Source: Pseudomonadota bacterium
GTDB lineage: Bacteria > Pseudomonadota > Gammaproteobacteria > Burkholderiales > Rhodocyclaceae
Assembly (NCBI GenBank): GCA_018241725.1
Contig: JAFEDI010000103.1
Span: 62,001 to 126,000 of the forward strand
Reading direction: 5' to 3'
Length of the DNA stretch: 64,000 nucleotides
The notes under the pieces were generated by a model. The model saw nothing but the letters and a program-made list of their open reading frames with translations. It did no database searches and was not told where the DNA came from. Shown here one piece after another: positions 25,456 to 34,172 of the stretch. Each line of letters starts with the position of its first letter. The first letter of the stretch is position 1. The position numbers were made by a program, and so were the translations under genes.

Positions 25456-25471
25456 CTGTATAAAATTACAG
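25456..25471 (+). promoter_or_regulatory. LexA box
   Basis: CTGTATAAAATTACAG is a perfect CTGT-N8-ACAG operator, differing little from the E. coli consensus. It lies 16 bp before the first ATG of the umuDC operon and 76 bp from the SRAP fragment, so both directions could be SOS-controlled. Confidence 0.88.
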
Positions 25472-25487
25472 CATTGAGGAGCCTGCC

Positions 25488-25667
25488 ATGATTCGCATTG
25501 TCTGTCCGTTTTGCCACGCCCCTTTGAGCCTGAACGAGCTGATTCAGGCTGAGATGGGAGAGCGTTCCTGCCTGCTTTGTCCAGAATGCTTGTGCATGCT
25601 GGTGACTAAAGTGGATGCTGATAAGCACAAGGACGCAGTGAGCGTGGAGGCGCTGACGCATGCTTGA
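25488..25667 (+). CDS. Small zinc-ribbon protein, first gene of the SOS operon
   Basis: A 59-residue protein starting MIRIVCPFCHAPLSLNELIQ with two Cys pairs: CPFC (6-9) and CLLCPEC (28-34). This spacing suggests one treble-clef or ribbon zinc site. AGGAGCC precedes the ATG, and its stop overlaps the umuD start by 8 bp, so it is translated with umuDC. I know no such partner in classical umuDC operons. It may modulate the polymerase or bind DNA; this is inference from position only. Confidence 0.7.
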   Translation: MIRIVCPFCHAPLSLNELIQAEMGERSCLLCPECLCMLVTKVDADKHKDAVSVEALTHA

Positions 25668-26124
25668 AGCTTGGTATTGTGCTCCTGGTGAAGTTGGGCC
25701 CGGCGTGTTTGTTCCGTTGCTCGAGGCGCCCAAACTCGCGTTGCCAATCGACATGGTCAAGGTATCGGCCGGTTTTCCGTCGCCCGCCGCCGACTACGAG
25801 GACAACCGCCTCGATATCAACGATTACCTCATCCGCAACCCAGTCAGTACCTTTTTCTTCCCAGTCGAAGGGGACTCCATGCAAGGGGCTGAGATTTTCG
25901 ACGGGGACATCTTGGTCGTTGACAAGAGCATCCGGCCGCAGCATGGGCACATCGTTGTCGCTTTCATCGACGGTCTGCGGCTGGTCAAGCGTCTGTACCG
26001 ACAGGCTGGTCGTGTAGCGCTGGTTGCCGAGAACCCCAACTATCCAACCCTCGACATCCAAGAGGGGATGGAGCTTGTCGTCTGGGGAGTGGTTGTCGGC
26101 AAATTTAAGCGCCTCACGGCCTGA
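25660..26124 (+). CDS. umuD: UmuD-like S24 peptidase, polymerase V subunit
   Basis: A 154-residue protein. SAGFPSPAADYED contains the Ala37-Gly38 self-cleavage site (Cys-Gly in E. coli). FFPVEGDSMQGAEI holds the catalytic Ser73 and RLVKRLYRQ the Lys110 of the Ser-Lys dyad. RecA filaments stimulate cleavage to UmuD', which joins UmuC. Length is slightly above E. coli UmuD (139) because of a longer N-terminus (CAPGEVGPGVFVPLLEAP). It is preceded by the overlapping zinc-ribbon gene and a LexA box. Confidence 0.9.
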   Translation: MLEAWYCAPGEVGPGVFVPLLEAPKLALPIDMVKVSAGFPSPAADYEDNRLDINDYLIRNPVSTFFFPVEGDSMQGAEIFDGDILVVDKSIRPQHGHIVVAFIDGLRLVKRLYRQAGRVALVAENPNYPTLDIQEGMELVVWGVVVGKFKRLTA

Positions 26125-26131
26125 CATAGCC

Positions 26132-27412
26132 ATGCCGGTGTTTGCGCTTGTCGACTGCAATAACTTTTATGCCAGTTGCGAAAAGCTGTTTGACCCGAAA
26201 CTGCGAGACCGACCCGTCGTTGTCTTGTCGAACAACGACGGTTGCGTCGTCGCTCGCTCTGCTGAGGCGAAGGCCCTCGGGATTCCGATGGGGGCACCTT
26301 GGTTCAAGCTGAAAGAGGAGGCCAGACGGTATGGCGTCGTAGCATTCAGCTCGAACTATGCTCTCTACGCGGACATGAGCAACCGCGTGGTGGAGGTCCT
26401 GTCGGCATTCTCGCCAAGCATCGAGGTCTACAGCATCGATGAGAGCTTCCTGGACCTGTCCGGATTTGAGCGGCAGGGCTATGAAGCCTGCGGCGCCGAG
26501 ATTCGCCAGAGAGTCGGGGACTGGCTGGGGCTTGCCGTGTGCGTGGGCATCGCGCCAACCAAAACACTGGCCAAGCTTGCTAACCATGTGGCCAAGAAAG
26601 CTCTGGCTGGGCGTGCGGGGGTGTGCGACTTGACTACGATGCGGAAGGAGGACCTGACCCAGTTGTTTGCTCGTATCGAGGTTGGTGAAGTCTGGGGTGT
26701 CGGTCGCAAGATTGCAGGTCGCCTGAATGAGATGGGTATCCGTACCGTCCGGCAACTGCGAGATGCCGACGCGGACACACTCCGTGCCAAGTTCTCGGTG
26801 GTTCTCGAACGGACCGTGCGTGAGCTGCGTGGTCTGTCGTGTCTGGAGATTGAGGAACTGGTGCCCGACCGGCAACAAATCATGGCCAGTCGCTCCTTTG
26901 GAACCCTCGTCTATGAGTTGCCAGACTTGGAGGAGGCTGTTGCCAGCCACATCGCGAGGGCGGCGGAAAAACTAAGGGCTCAAGCATCCTTGGCTGGCGC
27001 GGTGCAGGTCTACATCCGCACCAACATCTTCAAACCAGAGGTTCCGCAGTACCAGCGAGCCATCACGGTGCCGCTCCGGGAGGCAACCGCGGATACTCGG
27101 GTGCTGACCGGCTGGGCCTTGCGAATACTCCGGGATATCTTCCGTCCCGGGTATGGCTACCACAAGGCAGGTGTGATGCTAGCGAATATTGTGCCCGAGG
27201 AAAATCGGCAATTCACACTTCTAGGGGGCTGTGAGGATGTGAAGACTGCTTTGCTGATGAAGGCGCTCGATGGCATCAACGAGCGCTATGGCCGAGGGAC
27301 TTTGCGACTGGCTGCTGAGGGTGTCGACAAGGCCTGGCAGATGCGACGGGGAAATCTGTCGCCGGGCTACACAACTAGCTGGAATGGACTGGCCAAGGTA
27401 CGTGCAATTTAG
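26132..27412 (+). CDS. umuC: UmuC, Y-family DNA polymerase V catalytic subunit
   Basis: A 426-residue protein starting MPVFALVDCNNFYASCEKLF (catalytic Asp8), with VVLSNNDGCVVARS, EVYSIDESFLDLSG (catalytic Asp-Glu) and the helix-hairpin-helix GVGRKIAGRLNEMGI. The little-finger domain ends with RMRRGNLSPGYTTSWNGL-like sequence characteristic of UmuC C-termini. The start lies 7 bp after umuD. It performs error-prone translesion synthesis in the SOS response. All catalytic residues are present. Confidence 0.93.
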   Translation: MPVFALVDCNNFYASCEKLFDPKLRDRPVVVLSNNDGCVVARSAEAKALGIPMGAPWFKLKEEARRYGVVAFSSNYALYADMSNRVVEVLSAFSPSIEVYSIDESFLDLSGFERQGYEACGAEIRQRVGDWLGLAVCVGIAPTKTLAKLANHVAKKALAGRAGVCDLTTMRKEDLTQLFARIEVGEVWGVGRKIAGRLNEMGIRTVRQLRDADADTLRAKFSVVLERTVRELRGLSCLEIEELVPDRQQIMASRSFGTLVYELPDLEEAVASHIARAAEKLRAQASLAGAVQVYIRTNIFKPEVPQYQRAITVPLREATADTRVLTGWALRILRDIFRPGYGYHKAGVMLANIVPEENRQFTLLGGCEDVKTALLMKALDGINERYGRGTLRLAAEGVDKAWQMRRGNLSPGYTTSWNGLAKVRAI

Positions 27413-27610
27413 GCCTGCGGTAACTTGGGAACAGTTCTATGCGGCACGTGTCTGCAGCCGACAGTGCATCAGCCAGTTGGCGTCATCGGCATCTTACGGC
27501 CAACACCAGCCAGTCGTCGATTACGAAATATCTGGAAACGAATGTCTGGTCATCCGCTGACAAGAGTCATTATTCGTAGAAAGGCCTCAGCTAAATTTGC
27601 TTCATGCCGG

Positions 27611-28870
27611 CTACCAATATGCATAATTGAACAATGCATCAAGTTCTGTGAAATCCTTTAGGCCAAGTCCCTCCCTAATCGACTCAGCTTTGGTGCAAAA
27701 ATCTTGATATCGCTTGGCGTTGAATGTTTTTTTACTTGGGGATGCAGGAAAACTCTTGAAGTGCGCCATCGTCATTCCAGAGACAGAGTTTTTATTCACG
27801 ATAGCAAACCGTGTGCTGTCGTACGTATGCAAAATCTCAGTCATTACATTGGGACCAACCTGGCCTGTCCCCTGCAGGTAGGTCAATAGCATCTCGTAAG
27901 CATCGCCTGCGGTTGTATCGAGTTTGATGTTTTTGTCCAGGTGCTTTAAAGCATCCTGAATTTCGGAGTACCCCTCGGAGAGGGTCTTCCGCCGCCGATG
28001 AAGGTTCCCCGAGTGCCATGCATGGATGGGTTTACACACCAACCCTTCATAGAGCTGAAGGAAGGCTTGGCTAGTAAGGCCAGTGCTGGTGCGAATTCGG
28101 TCCAGGATTTTACGAGCCTCATGCCTACTACTCGAGCGGAGACTTTTTTGAGAGTCGAAACCATCTTGGCTATCGTCGTTCTGCATCAGCTCGAGCACAG
28201 CACGCAGGTCATCCAGGTAGGGCTTCGTGGATGCCACCGGCTTGCTCTTTGCCTGCTGGCAGGCGGCCTTCGCTCGAAGTTCAGCGGCCCTTCGGTGAAG
28301 GGCGTAATAACGAAATTTTTCGTCATACTCAGCAATCAATTCATCGGTCGCCGGTACTATTTCACCCGAGCTTTGGAGCGTTTGGAACATTCGCTCGAGT
28401 TGTCTCAACAACTTGGCATCTTCTTCCCCGGTCTCAAATTCGTAGAACAGGGAGATTTCATGGTTGCCAGAAAAACCGCCGTGGGTTAGGTTGGCCGAGC
28501 CAATAACAACGCGGCAGGTACCATCTTCGTACTTGAATACGTACACCTTGGGGTGGAATATGAACTTTCTGCCCTCTCCCGAGATGTGCAAGCTGACGCG
28601 GCCTTTGTAGTAATCCACCAGGCTTTTTAAGCTATCTAGCGCACCAGGGTGGGTTTGGTAGAAGTCAAGCCCAACAACGAACCGAGCGGTCATTCCCGCT
28701 TCCAAGGCTAGCTCCAAGTCATTCCATATACCGTCGACACCATTATCGCTAGCGAAAGCAACATAGCAATGAAATTCAACTGCTCCTTTAAGAAACGCTG
28801 AGAATTGGGCTGCGTGGTCCGTCTTCGGGTTTCCGTTTTTGAACAGCATGGCGTAAGGCAACGTGGGCAT
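27611..28870 (-). CDS. Phospholipase D-like nuclease domain protein
   Basis: A 419-residue protein from the ATG at 28870 (MPTLPYAMLFKNGNPKTDHA). FHPKVYVFKYED and then VVIGSANLTHGG form one HKD-type active site (H106, K108, D116), the NgoFVII/PLD-nuclease version. The C-terminal 250 residues are mainly helical (LRSSSRHEARKILDRIRTST). One HKD motif means it would act as a dimer. Such proteins occur as stand-alone restriction or defence nucleases. The open frame extends 68 codons further upstream, but that part has no domain and weak start signals. Confidence 0.7.
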   Translation of the reverse strand: MPTLPYAMLFKNGNPKTDHAAQFSAFLKGAVEFHCYVAFASDNGVDGIWNDLELALEAGMTARFVVGLDFYQTHPGALDSLKSLVDYYKGRVSLHISGEGRKFIFHPKVYVFKYEDGTCRVVIGSANLTHGGFSGNHEISLFYEFETGEEDAKLLRQLERMFQTLQSSGEIVPATDELIAEYDEKFRYYALHRRAAELRAKAACQQAKSKPVASTKPYLDDLRAVLELMQNDDSQDGFDSQKSLRSSSRHEARKILDRIRTSTGLTSQAFLQLYEGLVCKPIHAWHSGNLHRRRKTLSEGYSEIQDALKHLDKNIKLDTTAGDAYEMLLTYLQGTGQVGPNVMTEILHTYDSTRFAIVNKNSVSGMTMAHFKSFPASPSKKTFNAKRYQDFCTKAESIREGLGLKDFTELDALFNYAYW

Positions 28871-29504
28871 GTTGCAACTCTTGGACTGGAAAAGTTTAAG
28901 TTTATGATTTTTTCGCCTCTCATGTCTCCATGACAGTAGAGATGCACCCTGAGTTACCTTCTTTGGACGTTCTATCGGTCGCTGAGTTGGTCGAGCGCCA
29001 GTGAGTGATGGTGCTCCATCGGTAGCATCTATGATTCGCCATCGATAGTCTGCTGTATATTGAGCTGAGGTCATTCATCTTTCGTGACGGCCAATGACCG
29101 GATAGGGTCGAAAAGCGACAACCAGTGCCAGCGTGAGAAGGCAAACCGCCGAAATCAGCAGCCGGCCGTCGAAGGGTGCCGGCCCCCTCGCAGCTGGTTT
29201 GAACCCGAGAACCGGTAGCTGGTTTTGGCCGCAACATGCACGTTGTTAGACGATAAAGGTACGCGGTCGCTCAAGGCCGAGATGGAAGCCGATGCCATTT
29301 AGCAGGTCCCGGGAGCTCGATGTCCACAGCGATGCCCATCTAGCGCGTGAACATTTTTCGAGAAAACCTCAGAAAACAGGCAAAAAATTAATAAATTTCG
29401 ATGAGCGTTAACAGATTTCGATAGCCATGCGTTCGCCGTCTGTCGAAGCGGTCCAGTCAGACCCAGCAGCCTCCCCACCCAGCACCGCAAGCAACATCGG
29501 CAGG
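28871..29504. other. Intergenic with a small tniQ relic
   Basis: No intact gene. At 29266-29312 the plus strand reads TCAAGGCCGAGATGGAAGCC and then AGCAGGTC. This matches the intact tniQ near 31940-31985 with a short deletion, so it is another piece of a Tn7-like element. Short minus-strand frames here lack any domain. Confidence 0.55.
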
Positions 29505-30470
29505 TCACCGTTCCAGAACGAAGAGGTCCCGTTTCCGGTCCAAGTGACTTCCGGGTTTGAACGCCCCCACAGCAATCGCCGCATCCAACGCTTTTTGAGC
29601 TAAACGACGAAATTCCGGCACTGTCGACTCTGAGCGAGCAGCTCTGTGCACAGACTCCAAGGTGATTGGAAATCCCTGCTTGTGCGTGTATCCAACGGTC
29701 ACTAGGAGTTGTGCTAGCGGTCTACCGCCCAGTCGTTGCCTGAGCGTCAGCAATTGAGCCGACCAGTCGCCTACCCCCAGAAGCCGCGCCCACGTTGGCC
29801 CCAGCCAAAATCTCAATCTCATCCCATCATCCGAGGGCGTCAGCTCATACGTCAAAATGCGCTCGTTCAGGCTGTACTCAGCTCGGCCTCGTCGAACAGT
29901 CAGCAGCAGTAAAGCCAAACGGGTTAACGACTCCCTAAGAAGGAGGTACGTCTTGGTTCCGTGCGTTTTTCCCATGCGCACCCGGAACGCATACTCACTG
30001 ATTTCCACCATCCCGGTCAGGTTGCCTTCAGCCAGTTTCAGGCACGTCAGCCACACATCCAGGTCTGCTTGACTGAGAAACTCTCCCGAAACAAGTACCT
30101 CGAGGTCGCCTTCGCGAGCAATGGGATGTCGGAATAAACGCTCCCCACCGCCAGCGCTCAGCCCGAAGAGCGGTGAGCGCGCAATCACATTGGGGTACGC
30201 AACTTTATCGGCGGCAACACGCGGCAGCTGAATCAGTTCGCCAACCTGAACAGCCGAACGCTTTCTACGCTCAACAACCGCGCCATCATTCAGCGGGGTT
30301 CCCTCAAGAAATAGCCCAATTTTGCCGCGCTGCTCCAGTCTCTCGATGATAGTGTTTCGTTGTGCCGTGAGGCGACGAATCGAGTCACCCAGCGGCAAGT
30401 CCGCTCGAGCAATGAGATGTTCTAACTCAGCAATTTGCTCATCAATCGCGTCAAGCCTCTTTTTTGCCAT
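29505..30470 (-). CDS. TrfA-like plasmid replication initiator
   Basis: A 321-residue protein from the ATG at 30470 (GGAG upstream; an ATG 12 bp earlier is possible). VIARSPLFGLS, then GEFLSQADLDVWLTCLKLAE, YAFRVRMGKTHGTKTYLLLR and LTYELTPSDDGMRLRFWLGP follow the two-winged-helix order of TrfA-type initiators of broad-host-range plasmids. The N-terminal 45 residues are a coiled coil (AIDEQIAELEHLIARADLPL). TrfA binds iterons to open a plasmid origin; iterons lie 260 bp upstream of this gene. Its presence in an oriC region points to an integrated plasmid or plasmid-derived element. Confidence 0.65.
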   Translation of the reverse strand: MAKKRLDAIDEQIAELEHLIARADLPLGDSIRRLTAQRNTIIERLEQRGKIGLFLEGTPLNDGAVVERRKRSAVQVGELIQLPRVAADKVAYPNVIARSPLFGLSAGGGERLFRHPIAREGDLEVLVSGEFLSQADLDVWLTCLKLAEGNLTGMVEISEYAFRVRMGKTHGTKTYLLLRESLTRLALLLLTVRRGRAEYSLNERILTYELTPSDDGMRLRFWLGPTWARLLGVGDWSAQLLTLRQRLGGRPLAQLLVTVGYTHKQGFPITLESVHRAARSESTVPEFRRLAQKALDAAIAVGAFKPGSHLDRKRDLFVLER

Positions 30471-30731
30471 ACGTCTCCCCATCTATTGTTTGGTTCAGAC
30501 ATATAGCGACCCGCCAAAATCTACCGGTGCGTGGACTTTGCACTTGTTCGTAATCGAGGCACCCACTCCAAACGATAGATAGCCCACCGCCCAGGAGGCG
30601 GCAAAAGCAGAATAAAGGGAGGAGGTACATCTTGAATCGATGTCAATTAACGCCATTCCCTCACTGGTCATCCTGGATGATGACCAGTGGCCTGATACTA
30701 TCTGGAGGCCATCGCTGCACTTGGCTATTTG

Positions 30732-30837
30732 GCATACTCCGACGAGGACCTCGCACACGAAAACACGTGGACCTCACACATCGAATACGTGGACGCCACA
30801 CATATTTGACGTGGACGTTACACATATTAAATTGGCC
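30732..30837 (+). repeat. Iteron array, 22-bp direct repeats
   Basis: Units starting CACACGAAAACACGTGGAC (30754), CACACATCGAATACGTGGAC (30775), CACACATATTTGACGTGGAC (30797) and a degenerate TACACATATTAAATTGGCC (30819) are spaced 21-22 bp, two helical turns apart. A weak copy lies at 30732. They lie upstream of the TrfA-like gene, as in iteron plasmids. Confidence 0.75.
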
Positions 30838-31338
30838 GAAACCCTTGCCCCGTAAGGACTCCAGAGGGCGGAATAGATTTAATAATCGTCTCTCGCTAGC
30901 GCTCGTGCTGTACGACAGCATCGCCTCACTCCGAGCTGCTGCCTATAACGGCTACCACCTCCCTCGTCAGGCCCGTCATCTGCATCCATCTCTCACAGAA
31001 ATAGCACAGGAGATGACAGAAACTACCGTGGGCTCATGCCTTGCCCCCATCCCCTTCAGAACTCAATCCCCAGAACTTGGATATCTGTGCTGGTAGCAAT
31101 CCCTCCTGGCTGACTTCGTACCCAAAACTTGATTCATCTTTGACGGTCGTATTGGGCCCGGTGCTGATAGGTATCGGTGTCGAGGTTATCTCTGCCTCAA
31201 GGTTATCCTTAATAAGGAGAAGCTTAAATCAGCGAGCGCCCAGCATCTGGTCGACAAGCAGAACGCACCATCGCCCTCCTCTACAACCAGGTGGTTAATT
31301 AATTGAGGATGGCCGGAGCTTTACTCCAGCCCCCCACT
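30838..31338. other. Intergenic, possible origin flank
   Basis: Holds AT-rich GATTTAATAATCG near 30878, a direct repeat AGGTTATC (31191 and 31208) and TTATCCTTA, a weak DnaA-box variant. This fits an origin flank, but no gene and no clear transposon end could be fixed here. Confidence 0.4.
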
Positions 31339-33183
31339 TCACCCTGCCGCGGACGGCACGAACAGGTCTTGTCCAGCCCGCGCGCCAATCATCGCGAGCC
31401 GACACAAATCCACGATACGTATCAGACCGCCACGCATCGCCCCATCCGGCAGTTGCTTGGCACCGACCAGTTCGATTCCTGGCAAGAGTTTTGTCAGTGC
31501 CGAGGATTTGCTCCCCATCCCCCGCGCCAAGTCCGCAAGCGGGACATAGGTTTGCCGAAACGCGAGCAGTTGATGGGGCAGCACAACTCGGCAGGGCTTG
31601 CCACGCAGCTGAATACTTTCAGATGCCAATAGGCCCGTATCAATCCAATGCGCAATGCTCTCCCACTTCCAGCCGGTGTGCTTGGCGAGTTGCTGAATCG
31701 ACATTCCCGCTTCGAGCAAGGGGGTGCCGAAATATTCGGTCACGTCGGCTCGCCGGAACACCATGTCCCCGAGTCGGCGCCCTAGCGCAATGGCCTTCAC
31801 CTTGCCCTCCGCGACGGCCCGCATCACAGACTGGATGGCTCGCTTATCGCCCATGCGGCGACTGGTCAACCCGGCCCAGGTAAGCGTTTCCTCGTTGCTG
31901 TTGGAAGCAGGCTCCGCTGCCGCACGAATATGGTCGACCAAGGCCGAGATGGAAGCCGACGCCACCAGACCGCCCTTCAGCAGGTCTTGGCGCCAGTTCA
32001 CATCGGCGCGAATAACGCCGGTCGCCATCATGTGCTCAAGCACCGCCGGCGACACGCCTGCCAGCTCACAGGCGGCTTCGCCGCTTATCCATTCGCTGCG
32101 CTGTTGCTGGATGCGGGTGACCTCCTCACGCGGAATTTCGTAGACCTGACCGCGGGTACCAGTACGACGCGTACGGTAGACACACTCCCCAGCCCGGAAG
32201 GCTTTGAGCAAACGGTCAACACTGACGCCGATGGCCTTGGCGGCATCCGGTGCCCGCATGTGGTCTGTCGCTGCCTCGGCGATTGCTTTGGCCGAGTCGA
32301 GCCCGAGCAGGCCGTCGAACTGCTCAGCCGCGACATCGATGATGACCTGCAGAAATGGCTCAAGTGCCGTGCGCTGACAGAGTTTGCGCAATCCGATATA
32401 CCAGGGACCGAGCAGGGTATTGAGCGTCCGTGCGTCCGGCTTACCGGCAGCTATCCGACTCGCCACATGGGTCCGGAACCCGGTTGGCCAGTCCGCCAGC
32501 AGTGACTCTAACGGCGCCAGAAAATTCACCGCGGCGGACACGGACTGCGGGAACGCCGCAGCGCGCGGAGACATCGGCTGCGTCGGGTCGGCCGAGAGGC
32601 AGAGCGTCGCCACGACCTGCGCCAACGTGCCGAGGTCCACGCCCTGTAGCCCCGGTTCGACACGCCCGGTGTGCTGGCCGCCACTGGCAATCAGCGTCGA
32701 CAACCAGAGTTGAGTCAGCGTGGCAGCCCGGCGCGGCAGCCGGCGGAGGTCTCGGCCGCACTCGCACTGGTCGAGATAGAGGCGATGCGGTGACAAGCGC
32801 TCGCCGCACTCATCGCAGTGGTCGACCAACTGAATGTGGTGCTCAGGACAGGCCGTGACATAGGCATGTCCCCAATGCTGTCGCAGATACCCCTCCTCGG
32901 CCAGACACACCGGGCAGACCGCGTCGGCCTGGGTGCGATACAAGCGCCCCCAGCTTCGCCTGGCCACGTCCTGCTGTCGTGCACATTGAGTCCATTCACG
33001 CTCGAGCCCGAGTTGCCCTGCAACATGGTCCGCCTGTTCCAGCAATGCACCGGGGCTACGCGATACCCCGGCCAGACCTGCCAGCTCACGCCAACCGGAC
33101 AGCACATTATCGGCCGCCAGCCGTCGGTAATAGCCCAGTCCCGATTCGTCGTGATGCGGGGCATAGGTCACCAACAAACTCAT
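31339..33183 (-). CDS. tniQ: TniQ/TnsD family target-selection protein
   Basis: A 614-residue protein from the ATG at 33183, which overlaps the tnsC stop (ATGA). N-terminal TniQ region with MSLLVTYAPHHDESGLGYYR, then a zinc-finger set: CPVC (90-93), C112, CDEC (123-126) and CEC (140-142). The longer C-terminal half has several helix-turn-helix-like segments (DAAKAIGVSVDRLLKAFRAG, ISGEAACELAGVSPAVLEHM), as in DNA-binding TnsD-like proteins. It would recognise the target site and recruit TnsC. Last gene of the leftward transposition operon. A decayed homologue lies at 15313. Confidence 0.88.
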   Translation of the reverse strand: MSLLVTYAPHHDESGLGYYRRLAADNVLSGWRELAGLAGVSRSPGALLEQADHVAGQLGLEREWTQCARQQDVARRSWGRLYRTQADAVCPVCLAEEGYLRQHWGHAYVTACPEHHIQLVDHCDECGERLSPHRLYLDQCECGRDLRRLPRRAATLTQLWLSTLIASGGQHTGRVEPGLQGVDLGTLAQVVATLCLSADPTQPMSPRAAAFPQSVSAAVNFLAPLESLLADWPTGFRTHVASRIAAGKPDARTLNTLLGPWYIGLRKLCQRTALEPFLQVIIDVAAEQFDGLLGLDSAKAIAEAATDHMRAPDAAKAIGVSVDRLLKAFRAGECVYRTRRTGTRGQVYEIPREEVTRIQQQRSEWISGEAACELAGVSPAVLEHMMATGVIRADVNWRQDLLKGGLVASASISALVDHIRAAAEPASNSNEETLTWAGLTSRRMGDKRAIQSVMRAVAEGKVKAIALGRRLGDMVFRRADVTEYFGTPLLEAGMSIQQLAKHTGWKWESIAHWIDTGLLASESIQLRGKPCRVVLPHQLLAFRQTYVPLADLARGMGSKSSALTKLLPGIELVGAKQLPDGAMRGGLIRIVDLCRLAMIGARAGQDLFVPSAAG

Positions 33184-34172
33184 TGGACACCTCCTGCCCA
33201 CTCAGGGATGAGCGGTACCGACAGGTCATTGTCGTGCATGACCTGCACGAACGCTTGGTGCAGCGCAGCCGGGGCGATGTCCGCCTGCACTTCCTCGGGC
33301 CGCTCAAACGCTCGGCAGTGACGGGAACCGGCGGCTTCAATGGCCCGGGCCGCAGACTGGCAGTCCGCGAAGGTCAGCATCCGTGGTGATTCGTACGCCA
33401 GCTGACTTGCCAGCTCCTGCATGAACCGGCTGAGCACCCCAATCAGGCCACCAGTGAGCAGGTAGCACTGATAGGTCAGCACTCGCGCCGGCAGCTCAAT
33501 CGGAAAACCGCTTTCCCGAAAGAGATTCGCATAGGTTGCCACGCAACCATGAAACGCCTGCAGGTTATCCGGGATACGGGAATCGTAAGGCATCAGCCAA
33601 CGCGGCGCCGATGCCCGCATGCGGAGTTGCTCGTTGTGCTCGAACAGGCGCTCGAGCCGGGGTACGCCGAACAGTAGTAAGGTCAGGTTGAGCGAATCCG
33701 CCAGCGCTTTGAACCAGTCGCCGGCAGCGCGCGGCGGCACCCGCGCCCCCAACTCCACCAGATGGCTCGCCTCCTCGAACAGCACGACGCGGGTGCCAGC
33801 CAGTTTCAACTGGTCCAGCATGCGATTGCCCATGGCGCCGGACGTGATGTTGCGTTGCACGGGCAAGCCCAGTGCCGTGAGCACACTCGACGGCAGGAGC
33901 AAGGGGGATACCGGCGTCGGTACCGGTACCACCAGCACGGGAACCCGGCGCCGGCCTTCGACCTTCGCTTCGGGGAAATCGCGGCGCAGTGCCCGGATGA
34001 GCATGGATTTGCCGACGCGGGACGGTCCCACCACATGCTCGATACGACTGGCGGCGCCGTCCAGCGCATCGTCGATACGCTGGCACAGCGGCTTCAACTG
34101 CTTGAGGAACAGCGGATGGGGGAGTTCACAGTTCTCGATGGCGATGCGTAACTGCTTGGCGGGGGTCATCAC
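33180..34172 (-). CDS. tnsC: TnsC/TniB AAA+ ATPase of Tn7-like transposon
   Basis: A 330-residue ATPase. Walker A GPSRVGKS (49-56), Walker B VVLFEEASH (about 130-136), sensor-like LTLLLFGVPRLERLF and an arginine-rich LRMRASAPRW segment. TnsC links target-bound TniQ to the transposase and licenses insertion. The start overlaps the tnsB stop and the stop overlaps the tniQ start, so all four genes are translationally coupled. Size matches TniB/short TnsC proteins rather than the 555-residue Tn7 TnsC. Confidence 0.9.
   Translation of the reverse strand: MMTPAKQLRIAIENCELPHPLFLKQLKPLCQRIDDALDGAASRIEHVVGPSRVGKSMLIRALRRDFPEAKVEGRRRVPVLVVPVPTPVSPLLLPSSVLTALGLPVQRNITSGAMGNRMLDQLKLAGTRVVLFEEASHLVELGARVPPRAAGDWFKALADSLNLTLLLFGVPRLERLFEHNEQLRMRASAPRWLMPYDSRIPDNLQAFHGCVATYANLFRESGFPIELPARVLTYQCYLLTGGLIGVLSRFMQELASQLAYESPRMLTFADCQSAARAIEAAGSRHCRAFERPEEVQADIAPAALHQAFVQVMHDNDLSVPLIPEWAGGVQ

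Noticed and set aside
29437-29462. TGTCGAAGCGGTCC as left end of the Tn7-like transposon
   Set aside because: Partial similarity only and no duplicated flank; it could be chance.
29299-29508. 69-codon minus-strand frame overlapping the TrfA-like stop
   Set aside because: Cys/Arg/Leu-rich with no domain; it runs across the tniQ relic, so it is not a plausible gene.
30732-30837. Direct repeats as a possible CRISPR array
   Set aside because: Units follow each other every 21-22 bp without unique spacers, and they fit iterons.
31187-31215. TGTCGAGGTTATC as left end of the Tn7-like transposon
   Set aside because: Only the first six bases match the right-end candidate and the flanking five bases do not form a target duplication.
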